In this document: in pieces, positions 19,229 through 28,832 of the stretch | Layout of the letters: each line of letters begins with the position of its first letter | Numbering within the stretch: position 1 is the first letter of the stretch | Assembly: GCF_000717715.1 (NCBI RefSeq) | Contig: NZ_JOAI01000006.1 | Coordinates: 1 to 64,000 of the forward strand | Direction: 5' to 3' | DNA from: Streptomyces sp. NRRL B-24484 | GTDB taxonomy: Bacteria > Actinomycetota > Actinomycetes > Streptomycetales > Streptomycetaceae | Length of the DNA: 64,000 nt | The notes under the pieces: generated by a model | Databases searched by the model: none | Seen by the model: the letters and a program-made list of their open reading frames with translations, nothing else | Told to the model about the DNA's origin: nothing | Position numbers and translations under genes: made by a program

Positions 19229-20458
19229 ATGAGCACCTTCTCCCTGGACCCCGGACCGGACCAGACCGCCGTCCGCGACTGGCTGCACGGCTTCGCCGCC
19301 GACGTGATCCGGCCGGCGGCCGCCGAGTGGGACGAGCGCGAGGAGACCCCCTGGCCGATCATCCAGGAGGCCGCCAAGATCGGCATCTACTCCCTGGACT
19401 TCTACGCCCAGCAGTACTTCGACCCCTCCGGGGTCGGCATCCCGATCGCCATGGAGGAGCTCTTCTGGGGCGACGCCGGCATCGGCCTGGCGATCGTCGG
19501 CACCACACTCGCCGCCGTCGCCGTGCTCGCCAACGGCACCGACGAGCAGATCGGCACCTGGGCCCCGCAGATGTTCGGCACCCCCGACGACGTCAAGGTC
19601 GCCGCGTTCTGCTCCTCCGAGCCCGACGCCGGCTCCGACGTCTCCGCCCTGCGCACCCGCGCCGTCTACGACGAGGCCAAGGACGAGTGGGTGCTGAACG
19701 GCACCAAGACCTGGGCCACCAACGGCGGCATCGCCGACGTCCACGTCGTCGTCGCCACCGTCGACCCGGCCCTCGGCGCCCGCGGCCAGGCCTCGTTCGT
19801 CGTCCCGCCGGGCACCCCGGGCCTATCCCAGGGCCAGAAGTTCAAGAAGCACGGCATCCGCGCCTCGCACACCGCCGAGGTCGTCGTCGACGGCGTCCGG
19901 GTGCCCGGCCACTGCCTGCTCGGCGGCAAGGAGAAGCTCGACGAGCGGCTCGCCCGGGCCCGCGAGCGCGCCGCCGGCGCCGGCGGCGCCAAGGGCAAGA
20001 ACGCCGCGATGGCCACCTTCGAGGCGTCCCGCCCCGCGGTCGGCGCGCAGGCCGTCGGCATCGCCCGGGCCGCCTACGAGGTCGCCCTCGACTACGCGAA
20101 GACCCGGGTGCAGTTCGGCCGCCCGATCATCGACAACCAGGGCGTCGCCTTCCAGCTCGCCGACATGAAGACCCGGATCGACGCCGCCCGGCTGCTGGTC
20201 TGGCGGGCCTCCTGGATGGCCGCCACCAACCAGCCCTTCCACAACGCCGAGGGCTCGATGTCCAAGCTCTACGCCGGCGAGACCGCGAAGTGGGTCACCT
20301 CGCAGGCCATGCAGATCCTGGGCGGCAACGGCTTCACCCGCGAGTACCCGGTCGAGCGGATGCACCGCGACAGCGCCATCTACACCATCTTCGAGGGCAC
20401 CAGCGAGATCCAGCGGCTGGTCATCTCCCGCGCCATCTCGGGGATGCCGATCCGCTGA
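19229..20458 (+). CDS. Acyl-CoA dehydrogenase
   Basis: The 409-aa product is a flavoenzyme for the first step of fatty-acid beta-oxidation or a related acyl-CoA oxidation. The CSSEPDAGSDVS flavin/substrate loop, the TKTWATNGG segment and the C-terminal catalytic base Glu389 in FEGTSEIQRL are all present. A short extra AGGAKGKNAAM loop sits in the middle. The ATG at 19229 (MSTFSLDP) follows CGGAGG at 8 bases. It is divergent from a TetR regulator and convergent to an enoyl-CoA hydratase gene, which supports a role in CoA-thioester degradation. Confidence 0.93.
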   Translation: MSTFSLDPGPDQTAVRDWLHGFAADVIRPAAAEWDEREETPWPIIQEAAKIGIYSLDFYAQQYFDPSGVGIPIAMEELFWGDAGIGLAIVGTTLAAVAVLANGTDEQIGTWAPQMFGTPDDVKVAAFCSSEPDAGSDVSALRTRAVYDEAKDEWVLNGTKTWATNGGIADVHVVVATVDPALGARGQASFVVPPGTPGLSQGQKFKKHGIRASHTAEVVVDGVRVPGHCLLGGKEKLDERLARARERAAGAGGAKGKNAAMATFEASRPAVGAQAVGIARAAYEVALDYAKTRVQFGRPIIDNQGVAFQLADMKTRIDAARLLVWRASWMAATNQPFHNAEGSMSKLYAGETAKWVTSQAMQILGGNGFTREYPVERMHRDSAIYTIFEGTSEIQRLVISRAISGMPIR

Positions 20459-20485
20459 CCCGGGCGGCGGCGCCGGGCCCCGGCC

Positions 20486-21268
20486 TCAGAATCGGGGCTC
20501 GCGCCGCTCCAGGAAGGCGGCCAGGCCCTCCCGGACGTCCGGCGCCTCACGGGACTCGCGCTCCCACGGCGCAACCGCCGCGGCCGCCTCCTGCGGCACG
20601 ACCGACAGCGCGGCCTTCACGGCACCGATCGTCTGCGGCGAGCGCTTCGCCAGCAGACCGGCGAACTCCCTCGCCCGGCCGTCCAGTTCGGTGGCCGGCA
20701 GCACCTCGTCCACCAGGCCGAACCGCTCCGCCCGCTCCGCGGTCACCAACTCGCCCGAGAACAGCAGGTACTTGGCCCGCGCCGGCCCCACCAGCGAGGC
20801 CAGCCGCACCGTCGGCACCGACGGGTACACCACGCCCAGCTTCGCCGGGGTGATCCCGAACCGCGCGTCGTGCGCCGCGAACCGCAGGTCGCAGGCGACC
20901 GCCAGCTGACAGCCCCCGCCCACGCAGGCACCGTGCACCACCGCGACCGTCGGGTGCGGGAAGGCCGCCAGCGCCTCCTCCGCCGCCACGTTGTCCGCGT
21001 GGTACGCGTCCGCGTGCGCCGGATCGCCGTACACCTCGGACAGTTCCCCGATGTCCGCGCCCGCGCAGAACGTCCGGGCCGCCCCCGTCACCAGCAGCGC
21101 CCGCACGCCCGGCTGCGCCGCGATCAGCCCCAGCACTCCCGGCAGGCCCCGCCACATCGCCAGCGTCATCGCGTTGCGCCGCTCCGGCCGGTCCAGCACC
21201 AGCGTGGCCACCGGGCCGTCGAGTTCCGCACGCAGGCCGGCGACACCGGTCTCCAACACGTGGACCAT
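20486..21268 (-). CDS. Enoyl-CoA hydratase/isomerase family protein
   Basis: The 260-aa crotonase-fold product has the oxyanion-hole segments FCAGADIGEL and GGGCQLAVACD. The usual C-terminal helix ends in LAAFLERREPRF. It should hydrate or isomerise an enoyl-CoA in beta-oxidation. ATG 21268 has GGAGG upstream; a GTG one codon earlier is too close to that site. It lies 31 bases downstream of a RidA-family gene on the same strand, probably one transcript. Confidence 0.9.
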   Translation of the reverse strand: MVHVLETGVAGLRAELDGPVATLVLDRPERRNAMTLAMWRGLPGVLGLIAAQPGVRALLVTGAARTFCAGADIGELSEVYGDPAHADAYHADNVAAEEALAAFPHPTVAVVHGACVGGGCQLAVACDLRFAAHDARFGITPAKLGVVYPSVPTVRLASLVGPARAKYLLFSGELVTAERAERFGLVDEVLPATELDGRAREFAGLLAKRSPQTIGAVKAALSVVPQEAAAAVAPWERESREAPDVREGLAAFLERREPRF

Positions 21269-21299
21269 CACTGCCTCCGGGGGCTGATCGGGATGCCCC

Positions 21300-21719
21300 T
21301 CACCCTTCCACAGCGGCGTCCTCGCGGACCACGGCGGTCACTGTGATCTCCACCAACTGGCCGGTGTAGCCGAGGCAGGCCACGCCGAGCAGCGTCGACG
21401 TGTGCGGACCGTCGGCCAGGGCGGAGGCGTTCACCACGTCCCACACCTCGGAGAGCGGACCCGGTTCGGGCGAGACCACGTACACCGTGCTGGCCACCAC
21501 GTCGGCGAGGGTGCTGCCGGCGTGCCGCAGCGCCTCCTCCAGATTGGCCAGCACCTGGCGGGCCTGCGCCGGGCCGTCACCGGGGCCGACCAGCTTCCCG
21601 TCCGCGTCCAGCGGCACCCCGCCGGCCAGGAACACCAGGCGGGTGCCGGGCTCCACCACCGCCGTGTGCGCGTAGCCGGGCGGCGGGAAGAGGCTCGGGA
21701 CGATGCTGCGCTGGACCAT
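21300..21719 (-). CDS. RidA (YjgF/YER057c/UK114) family protein
   Basis: The 139-aa product shows the RidA fold: FLAGGVPLDADGKLVG, QARQVLANLEEALRHAG and a C-terminal strand QLVEITVTAVV. RidA proteins hydrolyse reactive enamine/imine intermediates, but the Arg that binds the carboxylate in true RidA (normally in a PxRxx segment near the C-terminus) is not evident. It may therefore belong to another Rid subgroup. ATG with GGAGG upstream. It is probably co-transcribed with the enoyl-CoA hydratase. Confidence 0.88.
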   Translation of the reverse strand: MVQRSIVPSLFPPPGYAHTAVVEPGTRLVFLAGGVPLDADGKLVGPGDGPAQARQVLANLEEALRHAGSTLADVVASTVYVVSPEPGPLSEVWDVVNASALADGPHTSTLLGVACLGYTGQLVEITVTAVVREDAAVEG

Positions 21720-21839
21720 GCGAAGGGCCTCCTCGGCTCGGCGGACTCTGTGCCGGCACCGGCCGGCCCCCGATCGTCCGTCGGCGGAGCACCCGCTGTC
21801 ATCCGGTTTTCCCCGGGGCCGGCCGGGCCGCCGGCCGGG

Positions 21840-22406
21840 TCACCCGGACTGCGCGCCGCCGCCGTCGGCCCGCCACTCGCGGGCCAGCACCGACCACACC
21901 TCGTAGTCCTGCCGGACCCCGCCGTGCAGCACGTGCTCGCGCATGGTGCCGTCGTGGTGCATGCCCATCCGCTGCGCCACCGCCCGGCTGCGTGAATTGC
22001 CGCTGCTGTTCCACCACTCGACCTTGTGCATCCCGCGTTCGACCAGCGCGTAGTCGATCAGCCGGCGGACGGCGGCGCTGATCAGACCGCGGCCCTCCCC
22101 GTCCTTTTCCGTCCACGCCCCGATTTCGCAGACCCCGGACGCGACGTCGAAGCGCACGAACATCACACCGCCGACCAGCGTGCCGCCGAGCCGGATTCCG
22201 AAGATCCGGCCGGTGTCGGCAGCCTGCCGATCGGCAAATCCCTGCAGCGTCGCCCGGGCCGATTCGAGATCGGTGGACCGGGTGGCCCAGGGGATCCACG
22301 GGGCGGTGTTGCCCCGGGCGCGCTCCATGTGGTCGAAGAATTCCGCGGCCTGCCACGGCTCCAGCGGGCACAGCTCGGCATCCTCGGCGAGCGGTACGGC
22401 GTACAC
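21840..22406 (-). CDS. GNAT family N-acetyltransferase (RimJ/RimL type)
   Basis: The 188-aa product resembles ribosomal-protein-type N-acetyltransferases: FFDHMERARGNTAPWIPWAT at the N-terminus, IGAWTEKDGEGRGLISAAVR carrying the acetyl-CoA loop, and VEWWNSSGNSRSRAVAQRMG near the end. The GTG at 22406 (VYAVPLAED) follows GGAGGG at about 9 bases; the frame upstream of it overlaps the divergent TetR gene. The acceptor is unknown. It is divergent from a TetR regulator with an 85-base gap, so it may be that regulator's target. Confidence 0.85.
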   Translation of the reverse strand: MYAVPLAEDAELCPLEPWQAAEFFDHMERARGNTAPWIPWATRSTDLESARATLQGFADRQAADTGRIFGIRLGGTLVGGVMFVRFDVASGVCEIGAWTEKDGEGRGLISAAVRRLIDYALVERGMHKVEWWNSSGNSRSRAVAQRMGMHHDGTMREHVLHGGVRQDYEVWSVLAREWRADGGGAQSG

Positions 22407-22463
22407 GGCGGTCGTCCCTCCGGTCGGCGGCGACCGGCGGCGGATCGCGCCGCCGGTACGTAA

Positions 22464-22473
22464 CAAACGTTTG
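22464..22473. promoter_or_regulatory. Palindromic operator between GNAT and TetR genes
   Basis: CAAACGTTTG is a perfect 10-bp palindrome, 19 bases before the TetR start and 58 bases before the divergent GNAT start. An outer ggtac/gtacc pair (22455-22459, 22478-22482) extends the symmetry. Likely the site of TetR autoregulation. Confidence 0.6.
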
Positions 22474-22491
22474 GTAGGTACCATAGCGCGC

Positions 22492-23097
22492 ATGACGCCA
22501 GCCCGTGGAGACCACGACGCCCGCCGCCGAGACGTCTCCGAGGCGGTCTGGCGGGTGCTGGCCGACCGCGGCTTCGGCGGCCTCACCCTGCGTGCCGTGG
22601 CCGCCGAGATGGGCGCCAGCACCGGGCTGCTCACCCACTACTTCCCCAACAAGCGGGCCCTGGTGGCCCATGCGCTGGAGGTGCTGGACCGGCGGACGGC
22701 GGCCCGGCCGCGCCCCGCGGCCGAGAGCACCGCCCCGGCCGGCGGCCTGCCGATGCTGCGCGCCGTGCTGCTGGACGTGCTGCCGCTGGACGCCGCGAGC
22801 GCCGCCGACAACCGGATCTGGGTCGGCTCCTGGGACGCCGCGCTGGCCGACGGCGGGCTGGCCGAGGAGCACGCCGGGCGCTACCGGCGATCCCGCCGGC
22901 GGATGGCCGAACTCGTCGCCGATGCCCAGCGGCTGGGCGAACTGCCCGCCGGCCGGACGCCGGAGGAGATCGCGGCCGCCGCGCAGTCCTTCGTCCTGGG
23001 GCTGGTCGTGCAGGCGCTGTTCGCGCCGGAGGAGTTCCCGGCGGAGCGCCAGGCCGCGCTGCTGGACGGGTACCTCGCGGGCGTGGCCGCGGGCTGA
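22492..23097 (+). CDS. TetR family transcriptional regulator
   Basis: The 201-aa product has a TetR HTH (LRAVAAEMGASTGLLTHYF at about residues 33-51, followed by PNKRALV) and a BetI-like C-terminal domain of the TetR_C_6 sort (RIWVGSWDAALADGGL, FVLGLVVQALF). ATG start; the site upstream is weak, but the operator lies right in front. Its probable targets are its own gene and the divergent GNAT acetyltransferase. Confidence 0.88.
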   Translation: MTPARGDHDARRRDVSEAVWRVLADRGFGGLTLRAVAAEMGASTGLLTHYFPNKRALVAHALEVLDRRTAARPRPAAESTAPAGGLPMLRAVLLDVLPLDAASAADNRIWVGSWDAALADGGLAEEHAGRYRRSRRRMAELVADAQRLGELPAGRTPEEIAAAAQSFVLGLVVQALFAPEEFPAERQAALLDGYLAGVAAG

Positions 23098-23220
23098 TCC
23101 CGTGCGCGGGGGCACGGGGGCACGGGGGTGCGGGGTGCGGGGACGCAGGGGTGGCCGGAACCGGCGGAGGGCCGTCGTGCGGGACGGCGGCGGTGCGAGG
23201 CGGCGGCGGTGCCGGTGTGC

Positions 23221-23296
23221 TGGCGCCCCCAGCAGGATTCGAACCTGCGACCTACCGCTTAGAAGGCGGGTGCTCTATCCGCTGAGCTATGGGGGC
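23221..23296 (-). tRNA. tRNA-Arg (anticodon TCT)
   Basis: Read on the minus strand, a complete cloverleaf is visible. The acceptor stem is GCCCCCA/TGGGGGC, the D arm holds AGCTCAGCGGATAGAGC, the anticodon loop is CTTCTAA between GCC-type stems, and the T arm has GGTTCGAATCC. The discriminator G is followed by an encoded CCA (23221-23223). The anticodon TCT reads AGA/AGG, rare codons in such a GC-rich genome. Confidence 0.96.
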
Positions 23297-23935
23297 AAGA
23301 CTGGCGCGGCCCGCAGGGGTGCCGACCTGGGCGGCGGCAGACCGGCGGGCGTTCGGGCGGGGCCCGCGCGGGGCTCCCGGGTACGGCTGGGTGGGTGGGG
23401 CCTCGGCCCGTCCGGCACGGGACGCCCGGGACAGGATAAGGGTGACTGCATCCTCCGTCGGGCCTTCCGGCACCGCTTCGGGTGTGTCGGCCCCGGTGGA
23501 GCGGTCCGATAATCGCAGGTGGCGGCCGGACGTGCAGCGGTCTGAGGGGATCTGGACCCGGACGTTGTGCAGTCGTTACGGGGCTGCCTCCTCACCTGTT
23601 ATGGATTCGGCGTGTGAATCGCCCCGGCGTCCGTGCGGTGGGGGTCGGATTTGGGTTACTTCGGTTGGATGACCTGGTCGGAAGCGGGCGGCGGCCACCC
23701 GTTAGGGGCCCCGTGCACGGTGTGGACCGGGTGCGGCGTTGTCATGACCTCGCAGGATGGGTCGTTCGCGGAATCTCGAATTCCTGTTCATATTCACTCG
23801 CCCGAGTGGGTCCGGTTTTCCACACCCCGGGGTTTTCCACAGGTTTCCGCCGGGCCGCCCGGAAATTCCGCCGGTGCGACAGCATCCGGGTGCGAGCGAT
23901 TCGGCTCGGACATTTTCCGCCCGGAGGGAGTTCTT
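23297..23935. other. 640-base non-coding region upstream of ssb with DnaA-box-like repeats
   Basis: No frame looks coding. Base composition is lower in GC toward the 3' half. It holds a perfect 14-bp palindrome CACTCGCCCGAGTG (23795-23808) and two TTTTCCACA direct repeats (23816-23824, 23833-23841) shortly before the ssb gene. These are regulatory-type elements; the first ~450 bases show nothing I can name. Confidence 0.5.
23795..23841. promoter_or_regulatory. DnaA-box-like direct repeats and adjacent palindrome
   Basis: TTTTCCACA occurs twice, 17 bases start to start, on the same strand and helix face offset. It differs from the consensus DnaA box TTATCCACA at one position. A CACTCG-CC-CGAGTG palindrome lies 8 bases before the first copy. 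It is about 95-140 bases upstream of the ssb start, where DnaA or a competence/SOS-type regulator might bind. Confidence 0.5.
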
Positions 23936-24526
23936 GTGAATGAGACCCTGGTGACGATCGTCGGCAATGTCGCGTCGACGGTCACCTACGCGCAGACGCC
24001 GGCCGGCGTGCCGGTGGCCAACTTCCGGATGGCCACCACGGAGCGCCGCTTCGACCGCGGCACCGGCGACTGGGTCGACGGCGAGACGACCTGGGTGACG
24101 GTGGTGGCCTGGCGATGGCTCGCGACCAATCTGGTGAGTTCGGTGAACAAGGGCGATCCGGTGGTCGTCAGCGGCCGGCTGCGGGTCCGCGAGTGGGGCG
24201 AGGAGGACCGCCGCCGGACGGCGGTGGAGATCGACGCCCGCTCAGTGGGCCACGACCTCTCCCGCGGCACCTCCGCCTTCCGGTGGGCCGTCCGCGGACG
24301 GCCCGACCGGGAGAAGGTCGGTTCGGATGCGTTCGGTCCTTCGGGCGGCCGGCGGGTGGGTGATCCCGCGCCGGTCGGCGAGGCGGTGCCGGAGTGGATC
24401 GTCGCCGCGGTGGAGGCCCGGCGGGCGGCCGACCGGACGACTGCCGGGCCGGCGGGGGCAGTTGGTCCGGCGTCACCGCCGGTGCTCGCAGGTGCCGCGG
24501 GTGCGTCCGGTGCCGACGCCGACTGA
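23936..24526 (+). CDS. ssbB: Single-stranded DNA-binding protein (SsbB-like paralogue)
   Basis: The 196-aa product has an N-terminal OB fold (VNETLVTIVGNVAS, then the ATTERRFDR strand and WVTVVAWRWLATNL) typical of bacterial SSB. The C-terminal half is Gly/Ala/Pro-rich and ends GASGADAD. The acidic DDxPF tail that recruits replication proteins is missing, so this is likely the second, non-essential SSB of streptomycetes. The GTG start has GGAGGGAG upstream. The gene is preceded by DnaA-box-like repeats and appears monocistronic. Confidence 0.85.
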   Translation: MNETLVTIVGNVASTVTYAQTPAGVPVANFRMATTERRFDRGTGDWVDGETTWVTVVAWRWLATNLVSSVNKGDPVVVSGRLRVREWGEEDRRRTAVEIDARSVGHDLSRGTSAFRWAVRGRPDREKVGSDAFGPSGGRRVGDPAPVGEAVPEWIVAAVEARRAADRTTAGPAGAVGPASPPVLAGAAGASGADAD

Positions 24527-24812
24527 CCGCCCGTCGCCGCCGGCGGGAGGCGGCGGGCGGAGGGGGCGACAGGGTCGCTGCAAGGACGGTGCGATGACGA
24601 TCCGTTGGATCTGGTGAAGCGTCAACCAAAACGGTTCCCCGACGGCTTGATAACGGAACGACAACGGAACTGTCCTGGTTCCGCACAACTATGGGAAGCG
24701 TCTCAACCCTCAATATGATGCGTCGGGTCCACACATGTGCAGCGGTGTCACAGGGGGCACCGCTTTGCAGGGCGGGCTGCCATCGGCAGGGCCCGGCCCG
24801 GAGGGATCACTC
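24527..24812. other. Intergenic region before the surface-protein gene
   Basis: AT content rises here (around 24600-24725), as expected for a promoter region. A small 6-bp hairpin (cggaac 24665-24670, gttccg 24678-24683) is visible. No promoter hexamer pair is convincing, and I see no gene. Confidence 0.4.
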
Positions 24813-26252
24813 ATGTTCCACAGCCAGAAGCGGGCTGTCTCCCGCATAGGTACTGTCATGCTCGCGACCGGCATCGCCGTGGCGAGCGGCCTGTCGTTCG
24901 CCGGCGCAGCTTCGGCCGACGGCGGCGCGGGCATCACCGCGACGATCCAGCCGACCATGGTCAGCGGGGCCGTCGACACCGGTGGCGGCCACGTGATCCA
25001 GGGCGGTCTTTTCACGCTGAAGACGGATGACGGCAAGCTCATCCAGACGTACTGCATCGACATCGACCACGGCGTCCGGATCAAGGACGCGGTCAAGTAC
25101 CAGGAGTCGAACTGGGCGTCGAGCTCGCTCGGCGCCCCGGGCAAGGCCGAGGCGGCGGGCAAGATCCGCTGGATCCTCGAGCACTCCTACCCGAAGCTCT
25201 CGCTCGACGCGGTGAAGGCCGCCGTCGGCATCAAGGGCGAGTTCACCAAGGAGGACGCCGCGGCCGGCACCCAGGCCGCGATCTGGCGCTACTCCGACAA
25301 CAAGACCGCGGCCACCCCGGTCGACGCCGAGGCCAAGCAGCTCACCGACTACCTGGCGGGCAGCAAGAACACCGGTCTGAAGGAGGAGCCGGCGCCCTCG
25401 CTGGACCTCGACCCGGCGTCGGTGAACGGCAAGTCGGGCAGCAAGCTCGGCCCGTTCACCCTCAACAGCAGCGCCTCGGCGGTCAAGCTGGCGCTGTCCG
25501 GCGACACCTCCGGCGGCAAGGTCAAGCTGGTCGACCAGGACGGCAAGTCCGTCTCCGACCTGAAGGGCCCGATCGCCAAGGACACCAAGCTGTTCCTGGA
25601 CGTCCCCTCGGGCACCGCGGCCGGCTCGGCCACGGTCAAGGCCTCGGCCACCACCTCGGTGCCCACCGGCCGCGTCTTCCTGAGCGTCGGCTACACCCCG
25701 GACAAGCACAGCCAGACCATGATCCTGGCCGGCTCCGAGGAGCTGAGCGTCGCCAAGACCGCCAAGGCCACCTGGACGCAGGCCAAGGGCCCGCTGCTGG
25801 AGGCCACCTCCAAGGTCGACTGCACCAAGAACGGCGTCCAGGTCACCGTCACCAACAGCGGTGACGAGCAGGCCACCGTCACGATCACCCCGGGCAAGTC
25901 CGTCACCGTCGGTGCCGGCAAGACCGAGACCGTGCTCGTGCCGGTCGCCGAGGACGCCACCTACGACATCAAGGTGAGCGGCCCGAACCTGACCGAGGAG
26001 TTCAAGGGCATCCTCGACTGCAAGACCACCAGCACCACCGGTGGCACGAACGGCGGCACCACGGGCGGCACCACCACCGGTGGTACGACCGGCGGCACCA
26101 CCGGCTCGACCACCGGCGGCAGCCTGGCCAGCACCGGTGGCGGCAGCCACACCGGCATGATCGCCGGCATCGCGGCCCTGCTCGTCGCCGCCGGCGGCGG
26201 TGCGGTGTTCGCCCTGCGCCGTCGCGGCCGCCACGGTCGCTCCGCGGCCTGA
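24813..26252 (+). CDS. Thioester-domain (TQXA) cell-surface protein with LAXTG sortase signal
   Basis: The 479-aa product has a signal peptide (core VMLATGIAVASGLSFAGA, cleavage near residue 35). An N-terminal Cys-Gln thioester domain follows: Cys81 in TYCIDID and Gln154 in GTQAAIW are placed to form the internal thioester found in gram-positive surface adhesins. Beta-rich middle domains, a Gly/Thr-rich stalk of GGTT repeats (about 410-435), the sorting motif LASTG (438-442), a membrane helix and a RRRGRHGR tail complete it. LAXTG is the streptomycete class-E sortase motif, so the protein should be wall-anchored. ATG 24813 lies 10 bases after GGAGGG. Confidence 0.9.
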   Translation: MFHSQKRAVSRIGTVMLATGIAVASGLSFAGAASADGGAGITATIQPTMVSGAVDTGGGHVIQGGLFTLKTDDGKLIQTYCIDIDHGVRIKDAVKYQESNWASSSLGAPGKAEAAGKIRWILEHSYPKLSLDAVKAAVGIKGEFTKEDAAAGTQAAIWRYSDNKTAATPVDAEAKQLTDYLAGSKNTGLKEEPAPSLDLDPASVNGKSGSKLGPFTLNSSASAVKLALSGDTSGGKVKLVDQDGKSVSDLKGPIAKDTKLFLDVPSGTAAGSATVKASATTSVPTGRVFLSVGYTPDKHSQTMILAGSEELSVAKTAKATWTQAKGPLLEATSKVDCTKNGVQVTVTNSGDEQATVTITPGKSVTVGAGKTETVLVPVAEDATYDIKVSGPNLTEEFKGILDCKTTSTTGGTNGGTTGGTTTGGTTGGTTGSTTGGSLASTGGGSHTGMIAGIAALLVAAGGGAVFALRRRGRHGRSAA

Positions 26253-26336
26253 ACCACCCGGGGTGCGGGCCGTTCCCACGGCCGTGGCACCCGCGGTGCG
26301 ACCCCCGGGGTGACACCCGGGACGTGACACCGGGCC

Positions 26337-26370
26337 CGGCCCCGTCCTCCGACACCGGAGGGCGGGGCCG
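26337..26370 (+). terminator. Terminator after the surface-protein gene
   Basis: 15-bp inverted repeat with one wobble pair (26337-26351 with 26356-26370) and an acac loop, 85 bases past the stop codon. Confidence 0.75.
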
Positions 26371-26403
26371 TCGCCTTGCCCGCCCCCGTACCGCCCCGCC
26401 CGG

Positions 26404-26451
26404 CCCGTACCGCTGCGCACCGCCCCGGCCCCGTACCGCGGCGCACCGCCC
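26404..26451 (+). repeat. 22-bp imperfect direct repeat
   Basis: Two copies of cccgtaccgc(t/g)gcgcaccgccc, 26 bases apart start to start, with one mismatch. It lies between the terminator and ettA. Function unknown. Confidence 0.5.
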
Positions 26452-26583
26452 GGTCGGGGCCGCCGCCCCGCACCCGGTGCGGTCCGGCCCGTGTGACCGG
26501 CGGGAGTTCGGGCGGCGCCGCGCAGTGCGGCACAATGGAAGGCTGCAAGCCGAATACACCCGACGACGCCGGAGCGATCTCAC

Positions 26584-28248
<1,665 letters not shown>

Positions 28249-28291
28249 CCGTCCCCGCGACAACAGCCGCCGGCAACGCCGGCGCAACAAG

Positions 28292-28328
28292 GGCCGGGCA
28301 GGCTGCCCCTCGGGGCGGCCGCCCGGCC
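28292..28328 (+). terminator. Hairpin after ettA
   Basis: Long GC-rich hairpin (ggccgggc ... gcccggcc outer arms, with inner gcccc/ggggc pairs) 44 bases past the ettA stop codon. A smaller cgccggc/gccggcg hairpin precedes it. Probably a terminator; the thioesterase gene then needs its own promoter or read-through. Confidence 0.55.
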
Positions 28329-28378
28329 ACCCGCCCGCGGCCCGGCCGCGGGCGACCGGAAGTCTGAGGAGATCCTTC

Positions 28379-28825
28379 GTGGCACGCCACATCTACGCCT
28401 GCCCCCTGCGGTGGTCCGACATGGACGCCTTCGGCCACGTCAACAACGTGGTCTTCCTGCGCTACCTGGAGGAGGCCCGGATCGACTTCATGTTCACCCA
28501 GGCCGCCGAGGCCGGCGCGGGCGAGTTCGCGGGCGGTTCGGTGGTGGCGCGCCACGAGATCGAGTACAAGAAGCCGCTGGTGCACCGTCCCGCCCCGGTG
28601 ACGATCGAGACCTGGGTCACCAAGATCGGCGGCGCCTCCCTCACGGTGTCCTACGAGATCAAGGACACCGCGCCGGACGGCACCGAGACGGTCTACGTGA
28701 AGGCCTCCACCGTCGTCGTCCCCTACGACCTGGCCGAGGGCCGGCCGCGCCGGATCAGCCCGGTCGAGCGGGAGTTCCTCTCCCGCTTCATGGACGCGGT
28801 GCCCGCCGCCGTGGCCGCGGCCTGA
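28379..28825 (+). CDS. Acyl-CoA thioesterase (hotdog fold, YbgC/FadM type)
   Basis: The 148-aa product has the 4HBT signature WSDMDAFGHVNN with the catalytic Asp16 and His20, and the strand-helix pattern YKKPLVHRPAPVTIETWV. It hydrolyses acyl-CoA thioesters; chain length is not predictable. The GTG start has GAGGAG 7 bases upstream. It ends 7 bases before the next gene, so the two are probably co-translated. Confidence 0.9.
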   Translation: MARHIYACPLRWSDMDAFGHVNNVVFLRYLEEARIDFMFTQAAEAGAGEFAGGSVVARHEIEYKKPLVHRPAPVTIETWVTKIGGASLTVSYEIKDTAPDGTETVYVKASTVVVPYDLAEGRPRRISPVEREFLSRFMDAVPAAVAAA

Positions 28826-28832
28826 TCCGGAC

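Larger units (their letters stand above)
26253..26583. other. Intergenic region between surface-protein gene and ettA
   Basis: It holds the terminator at 26337-26370 and a near-perfect 22-base direct repeat (26404-26425 and 26430-26451). The rest is GC-rich with no coding frame. A cacaat hexamer near 26530 could serve as a -10 for ettA. Confidence 0.4.

Noticed and set aside
23097..23220. G-rich run cgggggcacgggggcacggggg after the TetR gene
   Set aside because: Simple low-complexity sequence with no stable inverted repeat; not called as terminator or repeat.
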